64,000 nt of DNA, from the NCBI RefSeq assembly GCF_029589435.1, contig NZ_JARRAG010000005.1, forward strand, positions 38,765 to 102,764, written 5' to 3'. Below the pieces are notes generated by a model, which ran no database searches, was not told where the DNA came from, and saw only the letters and a program-made list of their open reading frames with translations. Shown one piece after another: positions 43,445 through 52,553 of this stretch. Source of the DNA: Paludisphaera mucosa. Lineage in GTDB: Bacteria > Planctomycetota > Planctomycetia > Isosphaerales > Isosphaeraceae. The stretch's first letter is position 1. Every line of letters starts with the position of its first letter. Made by a program: the position numbers and the translations under genes.

Positions 43445-44776
43445 TTATCGCTTGGGCATGATCATCCTGCGCAGCGAGAGCGGCGCGTCGAAGTATCCCT
43501 GCGCCGTGCAAGTGCATATCAGCAATGAACCGTCGCCATCGTGTTCCAGCTCGTGGGCGAATACACCGTCGGGCATGGCGTATTCTTCGGGCTTGAATGC
43601 GCCGGTCGCCGCGTCCAGCTCCCGAATGGATGATCCAAGCCTCATCGGACGCAGTTCCTGGCCGTTGATGGCCGCATACAGCCGGCCCCCGATCCAGGCC
43701 AGCCCGTTGATCGCCGGGTCTGCCGGTGATTCCTTCAGGACCCTCCCGTCTTCCCGGCTGATCGTCACGAGGACGTACCCTTGGTCCGTGCTTCGCTTGC
43801 CATGGATCCACAGATTCTTCCCGTCGAAGGCGAGGCCGCCCCAGTGGCCCTTACCCGGCGTCGGTATCGAGCCGACGATCCTCGCCTTGGGAGTGAGCCC
43901 GATCTCGACGATCTTCGATGCGCTGTAGACGATCTGCCAGACGTGTTCGCCGTCCCAAACCGATCCACCCATTTGTCCCTCGATCTTCAGCTCGTCGAGG
44001 GCTTGTCCGTTTCCCGCATCGAGGACGCGCACGATCCCCTCGGATTTCCCGTGGGGTCGTTTCAGCTGGATCGTCGAGTCCATGCTCGGGGCGTACTTGC
44101 TCGACGCAAGGACCGTTCCGGTCGTGTTCCGGATTGAGAAGGACAACGGCCCGTCCAGGTTGGAGACGTCGAACCGGATAGGCGTCGCGGCTCCGTCGCG
44201 ATCCATCACGGCTTCGCCGGTCAACTCGAACTTCCTGGGGACCGATCCGGTCAGGGTGTAGCGCCTGATCGTGTTGGTCTTCATCACGACTGCGCCGTTC
44301 GGGTCGAGAACCTCGAGCGTCCCATTGATCGCCTCGGTATCCTCGATCGAATCCGCAGTGACTTTCTCGGGGGCGCCGAGGAAGTCCAGCCTGAGCGACG
44401 AGGTTCCGGCGTTGCGGTCCATCGGAGTGGCGGACACCACGAGGTTATGGATCTGCCCGAACGAGTTGATCGGCCCGCCTCCGCCGCAGCCCGAGACGAC
44501 CAGGACGGACCTCTCGGCGCTGGCGGCGTCTCTGAATCTGGCGAGCGACACGCCGGCCAGTTCTGCAGCGCTGCCAGGGAGTTTCAATATCTCCGGCACA
44601 GCCGCCGACGGAGGTTCCGCACCGGTCGCCGGTTGATCCGCTGCGTCGTGGAATTCCGGGGGATTCATCACAGCGAGTGCAGGAAGAACACCCGTGAGGA
44701 TTGCCGCCGCCAGCAGCAGGATCGGCGCGCCTGGCGCAGAGAGAACGAGCCGCCTCTCGGCACGGAAGACGTCCAT
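43445..44776 (-). CDS. Exported propeller-like protein, paralogue of the 28174-29436 gene
   Basis: The start at 44776 has GAGGAG about 10 bases upstream. The 443-residue product has a hydrophobic leader (APGAPILLLAAAILTGVLPA), a beta-rich N-terminal domain, and a C-terminal propeller-like region with EHVWQIVY, HWGGLAFDG and INGLAWIGGRLYAAINGQEL, then FAHELEHDGDG. The same string is seen in the 28174 protein. A SGCGGGG segment near residue 110 is unusual. It lies 43 bases upstream of the HEAT-like gene on the same strand and may be the first gene of the whole operon. The function is unknown. Confidence 0.75.
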   Translation of the reverse strand: MDVFRAERRLVLSAPGAPILLLAAAILTGVLPALAVMNPPEFHDAADQPATGAEPPSAAVPEILKLPGSAAELAGVSLARFRDAASAERSVLVVSGCGGGGPINSFGQIHNLVVSATPMDRNAGTSSLRLDFLGAPEKVTADSIEDTEAINGTLEVLDPNGAVVMKTNTIRRYTLTGSVPRKFELTGEAVMDRDGAATPIRFDVSNLDGPLSFSIRNTTGTVLASSKYAPSMDSTIQLKRPHGKSEGIVRVLDAGNGQALDELKIEGQMGGSVWDGEHVWQIVYSASKIVEIGLTPKARIVGSIPTPGKGHWGGLAFDGKNLWIHGKRSTDQGYVLVTISREDGRVLKESPADPAINGLAWIGGRLYAAINGQELRPMRLGSSIRELDAATGAFKPEEYAMPDGVFAHELEHDGDGSLLICTCTAQGYFDAPLSLRRMIMPKR

Positions 44777-45318
44777 TTCACCTATTCTCCTCGTGGTCTG
44801 AATGATTCAGTGCGAAATGACGACCCTCCCACCGAATATCCCGCCGGTACAGCCCGATCGGCGGCTAGGTCCGAGACTGCCGACTCGAATTCTACAAGGC
44901 GATGGGTCTGGAATCGGTCGGCACGGCTGCCCTAATCGCCCAGGTCGAGCCGTTGGACAGATCTATGGATCCTTGCGTCGCTTCGCGGCGATCACAGTAG
45001 CTCGGCGGCCTCAAGAGACATGTGTGGTTCGAGGAGGCGAGTTACGTCCCTCGGACTTGCAACGGAATTCGGCCGAGTCTCAGTTAGGCTCACTCTACAA
45101 ATCGCCCCTCCGATCGCCAAAGAAAAAGTCGAAAACCCTGTGACGAATTTGGAATGCTTCGGGCCTTTGCGGTTGCCGCCGAAAGGGTCGTTCGACTCCC
45201 CTTTCTGATGGCCGGGCGGAAACGTCTCTGGCGATGTGGCGGCGCGCCCCGCCAGAATCGACTTCCGTCGAAATGAGCCGCCTCTCGCCCAGGATGCGCG
45301 TTTCAACAAGGAGGCAGG
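44777..45318. other. Divergent intergenic region, probable promoters of both sides
   Basis: This stretch separates the minus-strand operon (first gene starting at 44776) from the plus-strand VOC gene (45319). It must hold the promoters for both, although I could not pick out firm -35/-10 boxes. No gene is convincing within it. Confidence 0.45.
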
Positions 45319-45687
45319 ATGAAGTTCACGTCCGGCGAAATCAACGTCGTATGTACTGACGCGCCGAAAAGTCTCTACTTCTACACACGTGTTCTCGGGT
45401 TCGAGCTCGTTGAGGAAGAGGACGGGGCTTATCGGCTCAGGAATGGAGACGTCTTCTACCTGCTATTGCCCTTCGCAACCGGGCCGTCGCCACACCGAAG
45501 TTATTGCGCATGCGCGAGCATCTCGTTCGACCTCATGACGGTCGACGTGCGGGGTGCGGCCGATCATTTTTCTGCCCATGGCGTCCTGTTCGAGAAGCCC
45601 TTCGCCGAGGGTTCTCGCAGTTTCATCATAAGAGACCCGGACGACAACATCATCGAAATCATCGAGGCCGTTGATGGCCTCCGCTGA
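45319..45687 (+). CDS. VOC-fold (glyoxalase/bleomycin-resistance superfamily) protein
   Basis: An AAGGAGG lies six bases before the ATG, the strongest ribosome binding site in this part of the window. The 122-residue product has the paired beta-alpha-beta-beta-beta modules of the VOC fold: EINVVCTDAPKSLYFYTRVL, then GFELVEEEDGAYRLRNGD, and FDLMTVDVRGAADHFSAHGV, ending RSFIIRDPDDNIIEIIEA with the usual C-terminal Glu. Some members of this superfamily bind and sequester drugs (bleomycin, mitomycin types); others are metal enzymes. It is transcribed divergently from the enediyne-type operon, so a self-protection role is possible but untested. Confidence 0.85.
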   Translation: MKFTSGEINVVCTDAPKSLYFYTRVLGFELVEEEDGAYRLRNGDVFYLLLPFATGPSPHRSYCACASISFDLMTVDVRGAADHFSAHGVLFEKPFAEGSRSFIIRDPDDNIIEIIEAVDGLR

Positions 45688-45689
45688 TC

Positions 45690-46170
45690 TCGGGCAACGA
45701 TTCAAGCTCCGGCGGGGATGAGAAGGCTGCGCGGCGACTGAGCGGCGGGCTTGAATCGCGATGACGAGGATGTCGATCAGGTCGCGGCCCGGGAGACGGC
45801 AGGATTCGAAGGCGGCCAGGATTCGCTCCACCTACCACGACCCGGCCGGCGAGTCGGTCTCGAAGCTGGTCTTGCGTCGGCGGACGGAGTGATGCAGGGC
45901 CCGCTCGGCGGCGTCGTTCCTCGGCTCGACGCCCTCGTCGTCCTCTTCGAGCCGCGGCGGACCCCGCGTTTCAAACGCGTTTGCACCCCGCGATGCAGCC
46001 AGGGCTGCCTCCGTTTTGCGAACGACCGTCGCGCGAGCGCCAGATTCAGGCGGGCTTCCACACGGGGCGATGCGAGCCTCGAACGCGGCGACCACTGCCG
46101 CGACGACGATCAGGGCCTCCGCCGGGATCGCATCCCAAATCGCCTGCGGTATGCTCCTCAGCCGCATCAT
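45690..46170 (-). pseudogene. IS66-family transposase (TnpC) remnant with internal deletion
   Basis: On the minus strand the N-terminal IS66 segment (IPQAIWDAIPAEALIVVAAV, then VAAFEARIA) is joined, after about 40 unrelated residues, directly to the C-terminal segment (NDAAERALHHSVRRRKTSFE, then TDSPAGSW). The frame continues after a TAG stop with VERILAAFESCRLPGRDLID. About 300 residues of the catalytic core are missing and there is a nonsense codon at about 45832. No terminal repeats were found. It is dead IS debris between the VOC gene and the TolC-like genes. Confidence 0.75.
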
Positions 46171-46394
46171 GACTCGATGATGCGCAGCCCGCCCGCTTCA
46201 GCTCAGGCACCGACCCATGAACACTCACCGAGCGACCACGGCCAACCTCTTGAAAGCCCTCGGGCGGCCCAGGCGCAGCGGGCGTTAGGCGGCGAACGAC
46301 TGGGCGGGTTAAAGCCGCAATGTTGACCGCGCCGATAAGGATGAACGCGACGATTGGGCCGCCCCCGGACGGATCCGACGGCACCGGAGGTAGT

Positions 46395-48038
46395 ATGGGT
46401 CTAATACGGCACAAAGGCATGGCTGTGGGCCTGGTCGCGGTTTGCCTGATCGCCGGGCGACCCGGCGGGGCGCATTCTCAGGACGTTTCACCGGCTCGCC
46501 GGCCGATCGCCGAGTCGGGCGTGATCCCTGAGGCCGCGCCCCTGGGCGATATGGTGAAGGGCCGGCGCGACGAGATCGTCCGTCCCCCTTCGCCGGCGAC
46601 CCTCCTGGAGCCGGAGGTCCGGCCGATCGACCTGAACACGGCGCTGCGGCTGGCCGGGGCCCAGAACCCGCAGCTGCTGATCGCCCGCCAGCGGGTCGTC
46701 GAGGCGTCGGCGCTGCAGCAGCTCGCCGCGGCGCAGTTCCTGCCGTCGCTCAACGCGGGCGGGAACTACGACACGCACACGGGCAACCTGCAGCAGTCGA
46801 ACGGCAACATCCTCTCCGTCAACCGCTCGGCCCTCTACCTCGGCGCCGGCAGCGGGGCGGTGGCCGCAGGCACCGTCAACGTCCCGGGCGTGGTCCTCGA
46901 AGGGAACGTCGCGGTCGCCGTGTTCGGCTACCTCGCGTCGCGGCAGGTCGTGGCCCAGCGCGGCTTCGACGCCTGGGCCGTCCGCAACCAGGCGTTCCTG
47001 CAGACGACCCTCGCCTATTCGGAGCTGCTGCGGGCCGAGGGCCGCCGCGCGATCGCCTTGCAGGTGCGCGACGAGGCGAAGCGGGTGGCCGACCTGACCG
47101 CGTCGTACGCCAACGCCGGCCAGGGCCGCGCCGCCGACGCCCACCGGGCGCAGACCGAACTGGAGAGCCGCGAGTACGACGTCCAGGCGGCCGAGGAGGC
47201 CGTCCTCGTCTCGTCGGCGCGGCTCTGCTTCGTGCTGAACGTCGACCCCTCGCTCCGGCTGCACCCCACCGACGCCTTCGTCGTCCCACATCCGATCGTC
47301 CCCGACCCGACGCCAGTCGCGGAGCTGATCGCGCTGGGGCTGCTCCAGCGCCCCGAGCTGAAGGACCGCCAGGCGGCCATCCGCGAGTCGCTCGTCATGC
47401 TCGAAGGGGCCCGCGCCCTGCCCTTCTCTCCCACCGTGCTGATCGGCTACAGCGCCGGCGGCTTCGGCGGCGGCAGCAACCTCGTCCGACCCGTGTTCGG
47501 CGGCTTCGGCGGCCGATCGGATTACGACGTGGTGGCCTACTGGACCCTGCGCAACCTGGGCGTCGGTAATGCGTCCCTGATCAACCTGGCCAAGGCCCGT
47601 CTGGGCGTGGCGAAGTATCAGGAGATCGCGATCCTCGACCGCGTGCGGGCCGAGGTGGCCGAGGCCTACGCCAAGACCCACGCCCGCTACGCGCGGATCG
47701 GGACGTCGCAGAAGGCCGTCGCGAGCGGCGTGAAGGGGTTCCGCGAGGACCTGATCCGGATCGAGAACACGGTGGCCCCGGCCATCGAGACCGTCGACAG
47801 CCTCCGCCTGCTCGCCCGCGCCCGGTTCGCGTACCTCGACGCGATCATCGACTACGACCGGGCGCAGTTCGAGCTCTACGTCGCCCTGGGCCAGCCGCCC
47901 GCCGACATGCTCGCCCACCCGGCGCCGGTCGACGGCGTGGGGCCGACCGCCGCGGCGACGAAGCCAGCCACCCCCGCCGGCGACGTCCCGCCGGAAACGC
48001 CCGCCGCGCCCGGCAACGGCCCGCCTTCCGGCCCTTGA
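46395..48038 (+). CDS. TolC-like outer-membrane efflux protein (first of two)
   Basis: The start at 46395 is chosen for the GGAGG five bases upstream and because it gives a proper signal peptide (MAVGLVAVCLIAGRPGGAHS). The 547-residue protein has the two OEP repeats of TolC-type proteins. The first is DLNTALRLAGAQNPQLLIAR with coiled-coil helices (LAYSELLRAEGRRAIALQVR). The second begins at GLLQRPELKDRQAAIRESLV and contains a Gly-rich turn (GGFGGGSNL) and RVRAEVAEAYAKTHARYARI. The C-terminal tail is Pro/Ala-rich. It would form the outer-membrane duct of a tripartite pump. The gene after it encodes a second such protein 26 bases downstream, and the RND pump genes converge from the other side. 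Confidence 0.88.
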   Translation: MGLIRHKGMAVGLVAVCLIAGRPGGAHSQDVSPARRPIAESGVIPEAAPLGDMVKGRRDEIVRPPSPATLLEPEVRPIDLNTALRLAGAQNPQLLIARQRVVEASALQQLAAAQFLPSLNAGGNYDTHTGNLQQSNGNILSVNRSALYLGAGSGAVAAGTVNVPGVVLEGNVAVAVFGYLASRQVVAQRGFDAWAVRNQAFLQTTLAYSELLRAEGRRAIALQVRDEAKRVADLTASYANAGQGRAADAHRAQTELESREYDVQAAEEAVLVSSARLCFVLNVDPSLRLHPTDAFVVPHPIVPDPTPVAELIALGLLQRPELKDRQAAIRESLVMLEGARALPFSPTVLIGYSAGGFGGGSNLVRPVFGGFGGRSDYDVVAYWTLRNLGVGNASLINLAKARLGVAKYQEIAILDRVRAEVAEAYAKTHARYARIGTSQKAVASGVKGFREDLIRIENTVAPAIETVDSLRLLARARFAYLDAIIDYDRAQFELYVALGQPPADMLAHPAPVDGVGPTAAATKPATPAGDVPPETPAAPGNGPPSGP

Positions 48039-48064
48039 CCGTCGCGAGGTTCGAGTGAGAGGCG

Positions 48065-49861
48065 ATGATGGAGCCGGGGAGGGGGGGCCGAAGGATGGCG
48101 AGACCGGGACGTCGGAGAAACCGGGCGGCCACGCCCCGAACGCCCTTGCGATGGACCTGCGCCTCGGTCCTGCTGGCTGCCCTGCTCCCCGGCTGCGCCA
48201 TCTCCCGGAACGCGTCGGGGACGCGGGCCGCGGCCGGCGAACCGTCGCCCGCGCGTTCCGTCGCCGCCAAGGAGGCGGCGTCGCGAGGATCCGGCCGTCG
48301 AGGCCGTACCGGTCCTCAACGGCAGCCCGCCTCCGCCGCGGGCCCGATCGATCGCGAGGTCGTGCCGACGTCGAACGCCGCGCCCCCTCCGCCGGGCGAT
48401 TTCGAGGCGCCATCGATCCCCCCCAAGGATTCCGAGTTCGCGATCGACCTGACGGCGGCCCTGCGGCTGGCCGAGGCCGAGAACCCGCTGATCGCCGAGG
48501 CGCGGCAGCGGATCGGCGAGGCCGCCGCCGCGTTGCAGGGGGCGCAGGTCCTGCTGCTCCCCTCGCTCAACCTGGGGACGACCTACCACAACCACCTCGG
48601 CAACCTCCAGCGCTCCTCGGGGCGGATCCTCGACCTGCGGGAGCAGTCGCTCTACTTCGGCGGCGGGTCGGACGTCTTCGCCGCCAGCACCGTCGAGGTC
48701 CCGGCCGTCAGCATCTTCAGCCCGTTGACCGACGCCGTTTTTGAGCCCCTGGCCGCGCGGCAGCAGGTCGTGAGGACGCGGTTCGACGCCAGGGCGACCG
48801 CCAACAGCATCCTCCTGGAGGTCTCGCAGCAGTACTTCGAGCTGATGGCGACCGAGGCCTTCCTCAGGGTCCGCCGCGAGACCGCCGAACAGGGGACCGA
48901 GGTCGCCCGGCTGACGCGGGCCTACGCCGACGCCGGGGAAGGCCGCGACGCCGACGCCGAGCGCGCCGCCACCGAACTGAGCCTGATCGTCGTCGAGGTC
49001 CGCCAGGCCGAGGAGGAGGCCGCCGTCGCGGCGGCCCGGCTGGCGCACCGCCTCCACCTCGACCAGGCGGTGCGGATCCGGCCGATCGCCCCCGCCGCCG
49101 AGGTCGTCACGATCGTCGATCCGGCGCGGACGCTGCCCGAGCTGCTGGAGGCCGCTCTGGCCGGCCGGCCCGAGGTCGGGGCGCGATCGGCCGCGATCGA
49201 CGCGGCGGAGTACCGCCACAAGCAGGAGCAGTTCCGCCCGCTCCTCCCCACGCTCTGGGTCGGTTTCAGCGCCGGCGGCTTCGGCGGCGGCGGCAGCCCC
49301 TTCGGCACCCAGCTCGGGAACTTCGGCGGCCGCAGCGACTTCGACGTCTCCCTCTTCTGGACGGTCCGCAACCTGGGGATGGGCAACCTCTCGCTCCAGC
49401 GCCGCCGCGAGGCCGAGGTCGGCCAGGCGGTCGGCGAGCGGGCCCGGACGATCGCCGAGGTCCGCGCCGAGGTGGCCTCCGCCTACGCTTCGGTCGCGGC
49501 CTCGCGTCGCCAGGTCGACGTGACCGCCTTCCAGCTCGCCAGCGCCGAGAAGGGCTTCCGGGAGGACTTGGATCGGATCCGCAGCACGGTCGGCCGGCCC
49601 ATCGAGGTCGTCAACAGCCTCCAACTGCTGAACAACGCCCGCATCGCCCGCATCCGCGCCGTGACCGACTACAACCAGGCCGAGTTGCGGCTCTTCGTCG
49701 CCCTCGGCTCCCCTCCCCCGCTGAGCGGCCCGGCCGACGCGCCCCTCCCCGCGGCCCCCATCGCCTCGCCGCCGCTGCCCCCGCTCGCCGGCCTCGTCGC
49801 CCCTGGGCCGCTCCCCTTCCCGCGCCACGCCACGCCGTCGAGGGGGGATGCCGCCCCCTGA
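48065..49861 (+). CDS. TolC-like outer-membrane efflux lipoprotein (second of two)
   Basis: The 598-residue product has a basic N terminus, then a lipoprotein signal with lipobox LLPGC (after WTCASVLLAA), so it is probably lipidated. The linker is Arg/Ala-rich. The body resembles the preceding protein closely: DLTAALRLAEAENPLIAEAR, then VLLLPSLNLGTTYHNHLGNL, GFSAGGFGGGGSPFG and VRAEVASAYASVAASRRQVD, then NSLQLLNNARIARIRAVTDY. The two are paralogues arranged in tandem, which is unusual. They may form a mixed duct or serve different pumps. The only RND pump in the window lies convergently at 51022-55841. Confidence 0.86.
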   Translation: MMEPGRGGRRMARPGRRRNRAATPRTPLRWTCASVLLAALLPGCAISRNASGTRAAAGEPSPARSVAAKEAASRGSGRRGRTGPQRQPASAAGPIDREVVPTSNAAPPPPGDFEAPSIPPKDSEFAIDLTAALRLAEAENPLIAEARQRIGEAAAALQGAQVLLLPSLNLGTTYHNHLGNLQRSSGRILDLREQSLYFGGGSDVFAASTVEVPAVSIFSPLTDAVFEPLAARQQVVRTRFDARATANSILLEVSQQYFELMATEAFLRVRRETAEQGTEVARLTRAYADAGEGRDADAERAATELSLIVVEVRQAEEEAAVAAARLAHRLHLDQAVRIRPIAPAAEVVTIVDPARTLPELLEAALAGRPEVGARSAAIDAAEYRHKQEQFRPLLPTLWVGFSAGGFGGGGSPFGTQLGNFGGRSDFDVSLFWTVRNLGMGNLSLQRRREAEVGQAVGERARTIAEVRAEVASAYASVAASRRQVDVTAFQLASAEKGFREDLDRIRSTVGRPIEVVNSLQLLNNARIARIRAVTDYNQAELRLFVALGSPPPLSGPADAPLPAAPIASPPLPPLAGLVAPGPLPFPRHATPSRGDAAP

Positions 49862-50245
49862 TTCGGCCTACCTTGTTTCATTCGGCGATCCGATATCCGC
49901 CTCATGGCTCCCCTCGATCCGAGCGATTACGGAGATTCGCCGCGGCCGCCATTTCGAGATTGGCGATCATGGCCCATGATCATACTGGGAACGCTTGCGC
50001 GGGCGAGCGTCATCGATGATCGGGCGAATGGCGACGAGTTCCCGAGACCCTCGAACGGGCGGAAAATCATGAGAGGCGCGCAAGTCGATCCAGGACTGAA
50101 AATCGATCTTACGCTTATGATATGATTGAACTTGCGTCCGATGGCTTCGTTGGTCGCGACGACGAAGGAAGCCGAACCGAAGCCGATCGACCTGGCGGAG
50201 GTCTCGTCCGCGCATGGGGCGGGCGACGCCCCTGGGGAGGAGGGC
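49862..50245. other. Convergent intergenic region
   Basis: The stretch separates the plus-strand TolC pair from the minus-strand pump operon. Minus and plus frames around 49967-50215 have weakly protein-like pieces but no family, start signal or domain. No clear terminator hairpin with T-run was seen. Confidence 0.3.
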
Positions 50246-50899
50246 TTACAGGTCCCTGGGGTGGGCGGCCTCGTACTGGGCGAAGTCCAGCCAGTAGATC
50301 GGGAAGGCTCTCAGGACCTGGCGGCCGAAGGGGTCGACGACCTGGAAGTCGAGCTGGTTGATGCCGTCGGTCAGGGTCGTGGAGTAGCGGAAATAGCCGT
50401 GCTCGTCGGCCACGACGGCCGGCCCGCGGAGCTTGAGGTCGGTCGCGCCGACGCCCGAGAAGACGAGGGCCCCGGGCGTCGTGCGGCCGACGACGGTCGG
50501 CGTCCGACTGTGCGTGGTCCCGCCGCTGTTGCTCGGCAGCGAGCCCCGGGCCTGGTCCTCGGGGGCGAGCTTGACCTGCAGGTTCAGCGGGATCCTGGGG
50601 CTGATCGGCGGCAGGATCCGGAGCAGGATCCGGCCGTCGTCCTGGCCGATCTGGTCGTTGTGGTTCAGGTCGTAGGCGGGATCGTAGCGCGGGCCGCCGG
50701 CCGAGCTGAGGTAGGCCGCGACGAACCCCTGGAGGACCTCCAGCGTGCCCGCCGACCCGAAGGCGGTCGTGGCGGCGACCGGGGACGCGGGAGCGACTTC
50801 CGCCGCTCGGGGGCCCTGGACGAGGCGGGTCGAGCTGGGCAGCCGCCGGGCTTCGAGGGCCTCGAGACCGAGGGCGACGCCTGGGGATCGGGCGGCCAT
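50246..50899 (-). CDS. Exported dockerin-like/EF-hand protein
   Basis: AAGGAGG lies five bases before the ATG at 50899. The 217-residue product begins MAARSPGVALGLEALEARRL, a variant of the planctomycete LEDR leader motif. It then has one dockerin/EF-hand-like loop (YDLNHNDQIGQDDGRILLRI) at about residues 75-95 and a beta-sandwich-like C-terminal part (TDLKLRGPAVVADEHGYFRY, then STTLTDGINQLDFQVVDPFG). It is probably secreted and Ca-binding. It lies 122 bases downstream of the adaptor gene on the same strand and may belong to the pump operon. Its role is unknown. Confidence 0.75.
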   Translation of the reverse strand: MAARSPGVALGLEALEARRLPSSTRLVQGPRAAEVAPASPVAATTAFGSAGTLEVLQGFVAAYLSSAGGPRYDPAYDLNHNDQIGQDDGRILLRILPPISPRIPLNLQVKLAPEDQARGSLPSNSGGTTHSRTPTVVGRTTPGALVFSGVGATDLKLRGPAVVADEHGYFRYSTTLTDGINQLDFQVVDPFGRQVLRAFPIYWLDFAQYEAAHPRDL

Positions 50900-51021
50900 G
50901 GAATCCTCCTTCGCCTGGAACGTGGGGCGACGCCCGACCTGGCGCGCCATAAGGGTTCGATCGGCCCGCCATCCGGCTTTCTGCAGGAATACCGAGCGTG
51001 GCGCGAGCGTCGACCTCCCCG

Positions 51022-52476
51022 TCAGCCGTGGTGCGGGCCTCCGCCCGCGGCAGCCTGAGAGTCCGCCTGGCGGGTCGGTCCCGCTGCCGGAGCGACCCGG
51101 ACCGGCGTCCCGTCGCCGACGGCGCCCGTGTTGAGGATGGCCTGGTCCTCGGGGCTCATGCCCGAGAGGATCTGGACCCGGAGCCCGTCGTCGGCGCCGA
51201 TCTCGACGCGCGTCTTGCGGGCGACGCCGTCCTTGACGACGTAGACGTCCGCCTTGCCCCCCTTCGACTCGCCCACGAGGACCGAGGCGGGGAGCGTCGA
51301 GCCCTTCGACTCCCGGTCGAGCAGGATGGAGGCGACGCCGTACATGCCGGGCCGGATCTTCCCTTCCGGGTTCGGCAGGTCGATCTCGGTGTGCATGGTC
51401 CGGGTGGTCGGATCCTCGGATTGGGCGAACCGCGAGACCGTCCCCTTGAAGACCTGGCCCGCGAGCGCGTCGAGCGTGACCTCGGCCGCGTCGCCGACGT
51501 CCGTCCAGGCGACGTCGCGGTCGGGGACCTGGGTGACGACGCGGACCTCGTCGATCCGCGCGATCGCCAGCAGCGGCGTCACCCCCCCCTCCTCCGCCGA
51601 CCGGATGAACGCCCCCGGGAAGACGTTCCGCCGGGTCACCACGCCGTCGAACGGCGCCGTGATCTTCGTGTAGGCGACGAGGACCCGGGCCTTCGCGAGC
51701 TTCGAACGGGCGACGTCGACGTTGGCCCTCGCCTCCACCACGTCGGCCTGGGACTTCTTCACCCGCGCCGCCGCGGCGGCGAGCTGGGCCTCGGCGTTCA
51801 GGACCCCCTTGCGCGAGCCCAGCTCGGAGGCCCGCGCCGACTCGTAGCCTTCCTCCTCCTCGTCGGCGATCTGCTGCGGGATCGCCTGCTTGGCCACCAG
51901 GTCGCGGTACCGCGCGAACTTCTTCTCGTGGTAGGTTCGCATCGAGGCGTAGCGGTCGACCTCGGCCCTCGCCTGCTCCACGGCCGTCGCGAAGGCCGCG
52001 CGGTCCGCGGCCGCCGACTCGACGAAGGCCTCGGCCTGCACCACGGCCGCCTCGGCCTGCTCGAGGTCGGCGGCGGCCCGGTTCGCCTCCTCCACGATCT
52101 CCGGGTCGTCGATTTCCGCCAGCAGCTGGCCCGCCTTGACCGAGTCGCCGTAGTCGACGTGCAGCTTCGCCAGGTAGCCCGAGACCTTGGCGTACAGGTC
52201 GGCCTCCTGGTACGGCTGCACGGTGCCGATCTGCGAGCTGGTCCGCTGGATGCCCCCCTCCGAGAGCCGGACGACCCGGACGGCGACGGGCTCGACGCTC
52301 GCCCGGGATTCGTCCTGTGTGGGAGCCGGGCGCACCTCGCCCCGGCGGCTCGCGAAATGCCAGCTCAGGGCGGCGCCCGCAAGGCCGATCGCGGCGGTCG
52401 CGAGGATCGGCTTCCTCCAGGAACGCTTGCCGCCCCGCGACGCCTCGCCGGCCTCGACTTCGACTGTGCTCGACAC
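51022..52476 (-). CDS. HlyD/RND-type periplasmic adaptor protein
   Basis: The 484-residue membrane-fusion protein has a single N-terminal membrane anchor (PILATAAIGLAGAALSWHFA). The lipoyl half-motif is YLAKLHVDYGDSVKAGQLLA, and a long coiled coil follows at about 115-255 (EANRAAADLEQAEAAVVQAE to VEARANVDVARSKLAKARVL). The second lipoyl half is ITAPFDGVVTRRNVFPGAFI, then a beta-barrel domain with EVTLDALAGQVFKGTVSRFA and a membrane-proximal domain. It links the inner-membrane RND pump encoded 77 bases upstream to an outer-membrane TolC-like duct. A Gly/His-rich tail (GGGPHHG) could bind metal, but this is weak. Confidence 0.92.
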   Translation of the reverse strand: MSSTVEVEAGEASRGGKRSWRKPILATAAIGLAGAALSWHFASRRGEVRPAPTQDESRASVEPVAVRVVRLSEGGIQRTSSQIGTVQPYQEADLYAKVSGYLAKLHVDYGDSVKAGQLLAEIDDPEIVEEANRAAADLEQAEAAVVQAEAFVESAAADRAAFATAVEQARAEVDRYASMRTYHEKKFARYRDLVAKQAIPQQIADEEEEGYESARASELGSRKGVLNAEAQLAAAAARVKKSQADVVEARANVDVARSKLAKARVLVAYTKITAPFDGVVTRRNVFPGAFIRSAEEGGVTPLLAIARIDEVRVVTQVPDRDVAWTDVGDAAEVTLDALAGQVFKGTVSRFAQSEDPTTRTMHTEIDLPNPEGKIRPGMYGVASILLDRESKGSTLPASVLVGESKGGKADVYVVKDGVARKTRVEIGADDGLRVQILSGMSPEDQAILNTGAVGDGTPVRVAPAAGPTRQADSQAAAGGGPHHG

Positions 52477-52553
52477 GGCCCCACCCCTTCCCGTCGGATC
52501 GTTCGCTGGAATACCCTAAAGCCGGCGATGCGTCGGTCATCCCCCGGACGCGC

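Noticed and set aside
44992..45309. Minus-strand 105-residue frame between the divergent operon and the VOC gene
   Set aside because: No start signal or domain; it lies in what must be a promoter region for both neighbours.
47876..49828. Long minus-strand open frames opposite the TolC-like genes
   Set aside because: Shadows of the two outer-membrane efflux genes, with no start signal or domain.
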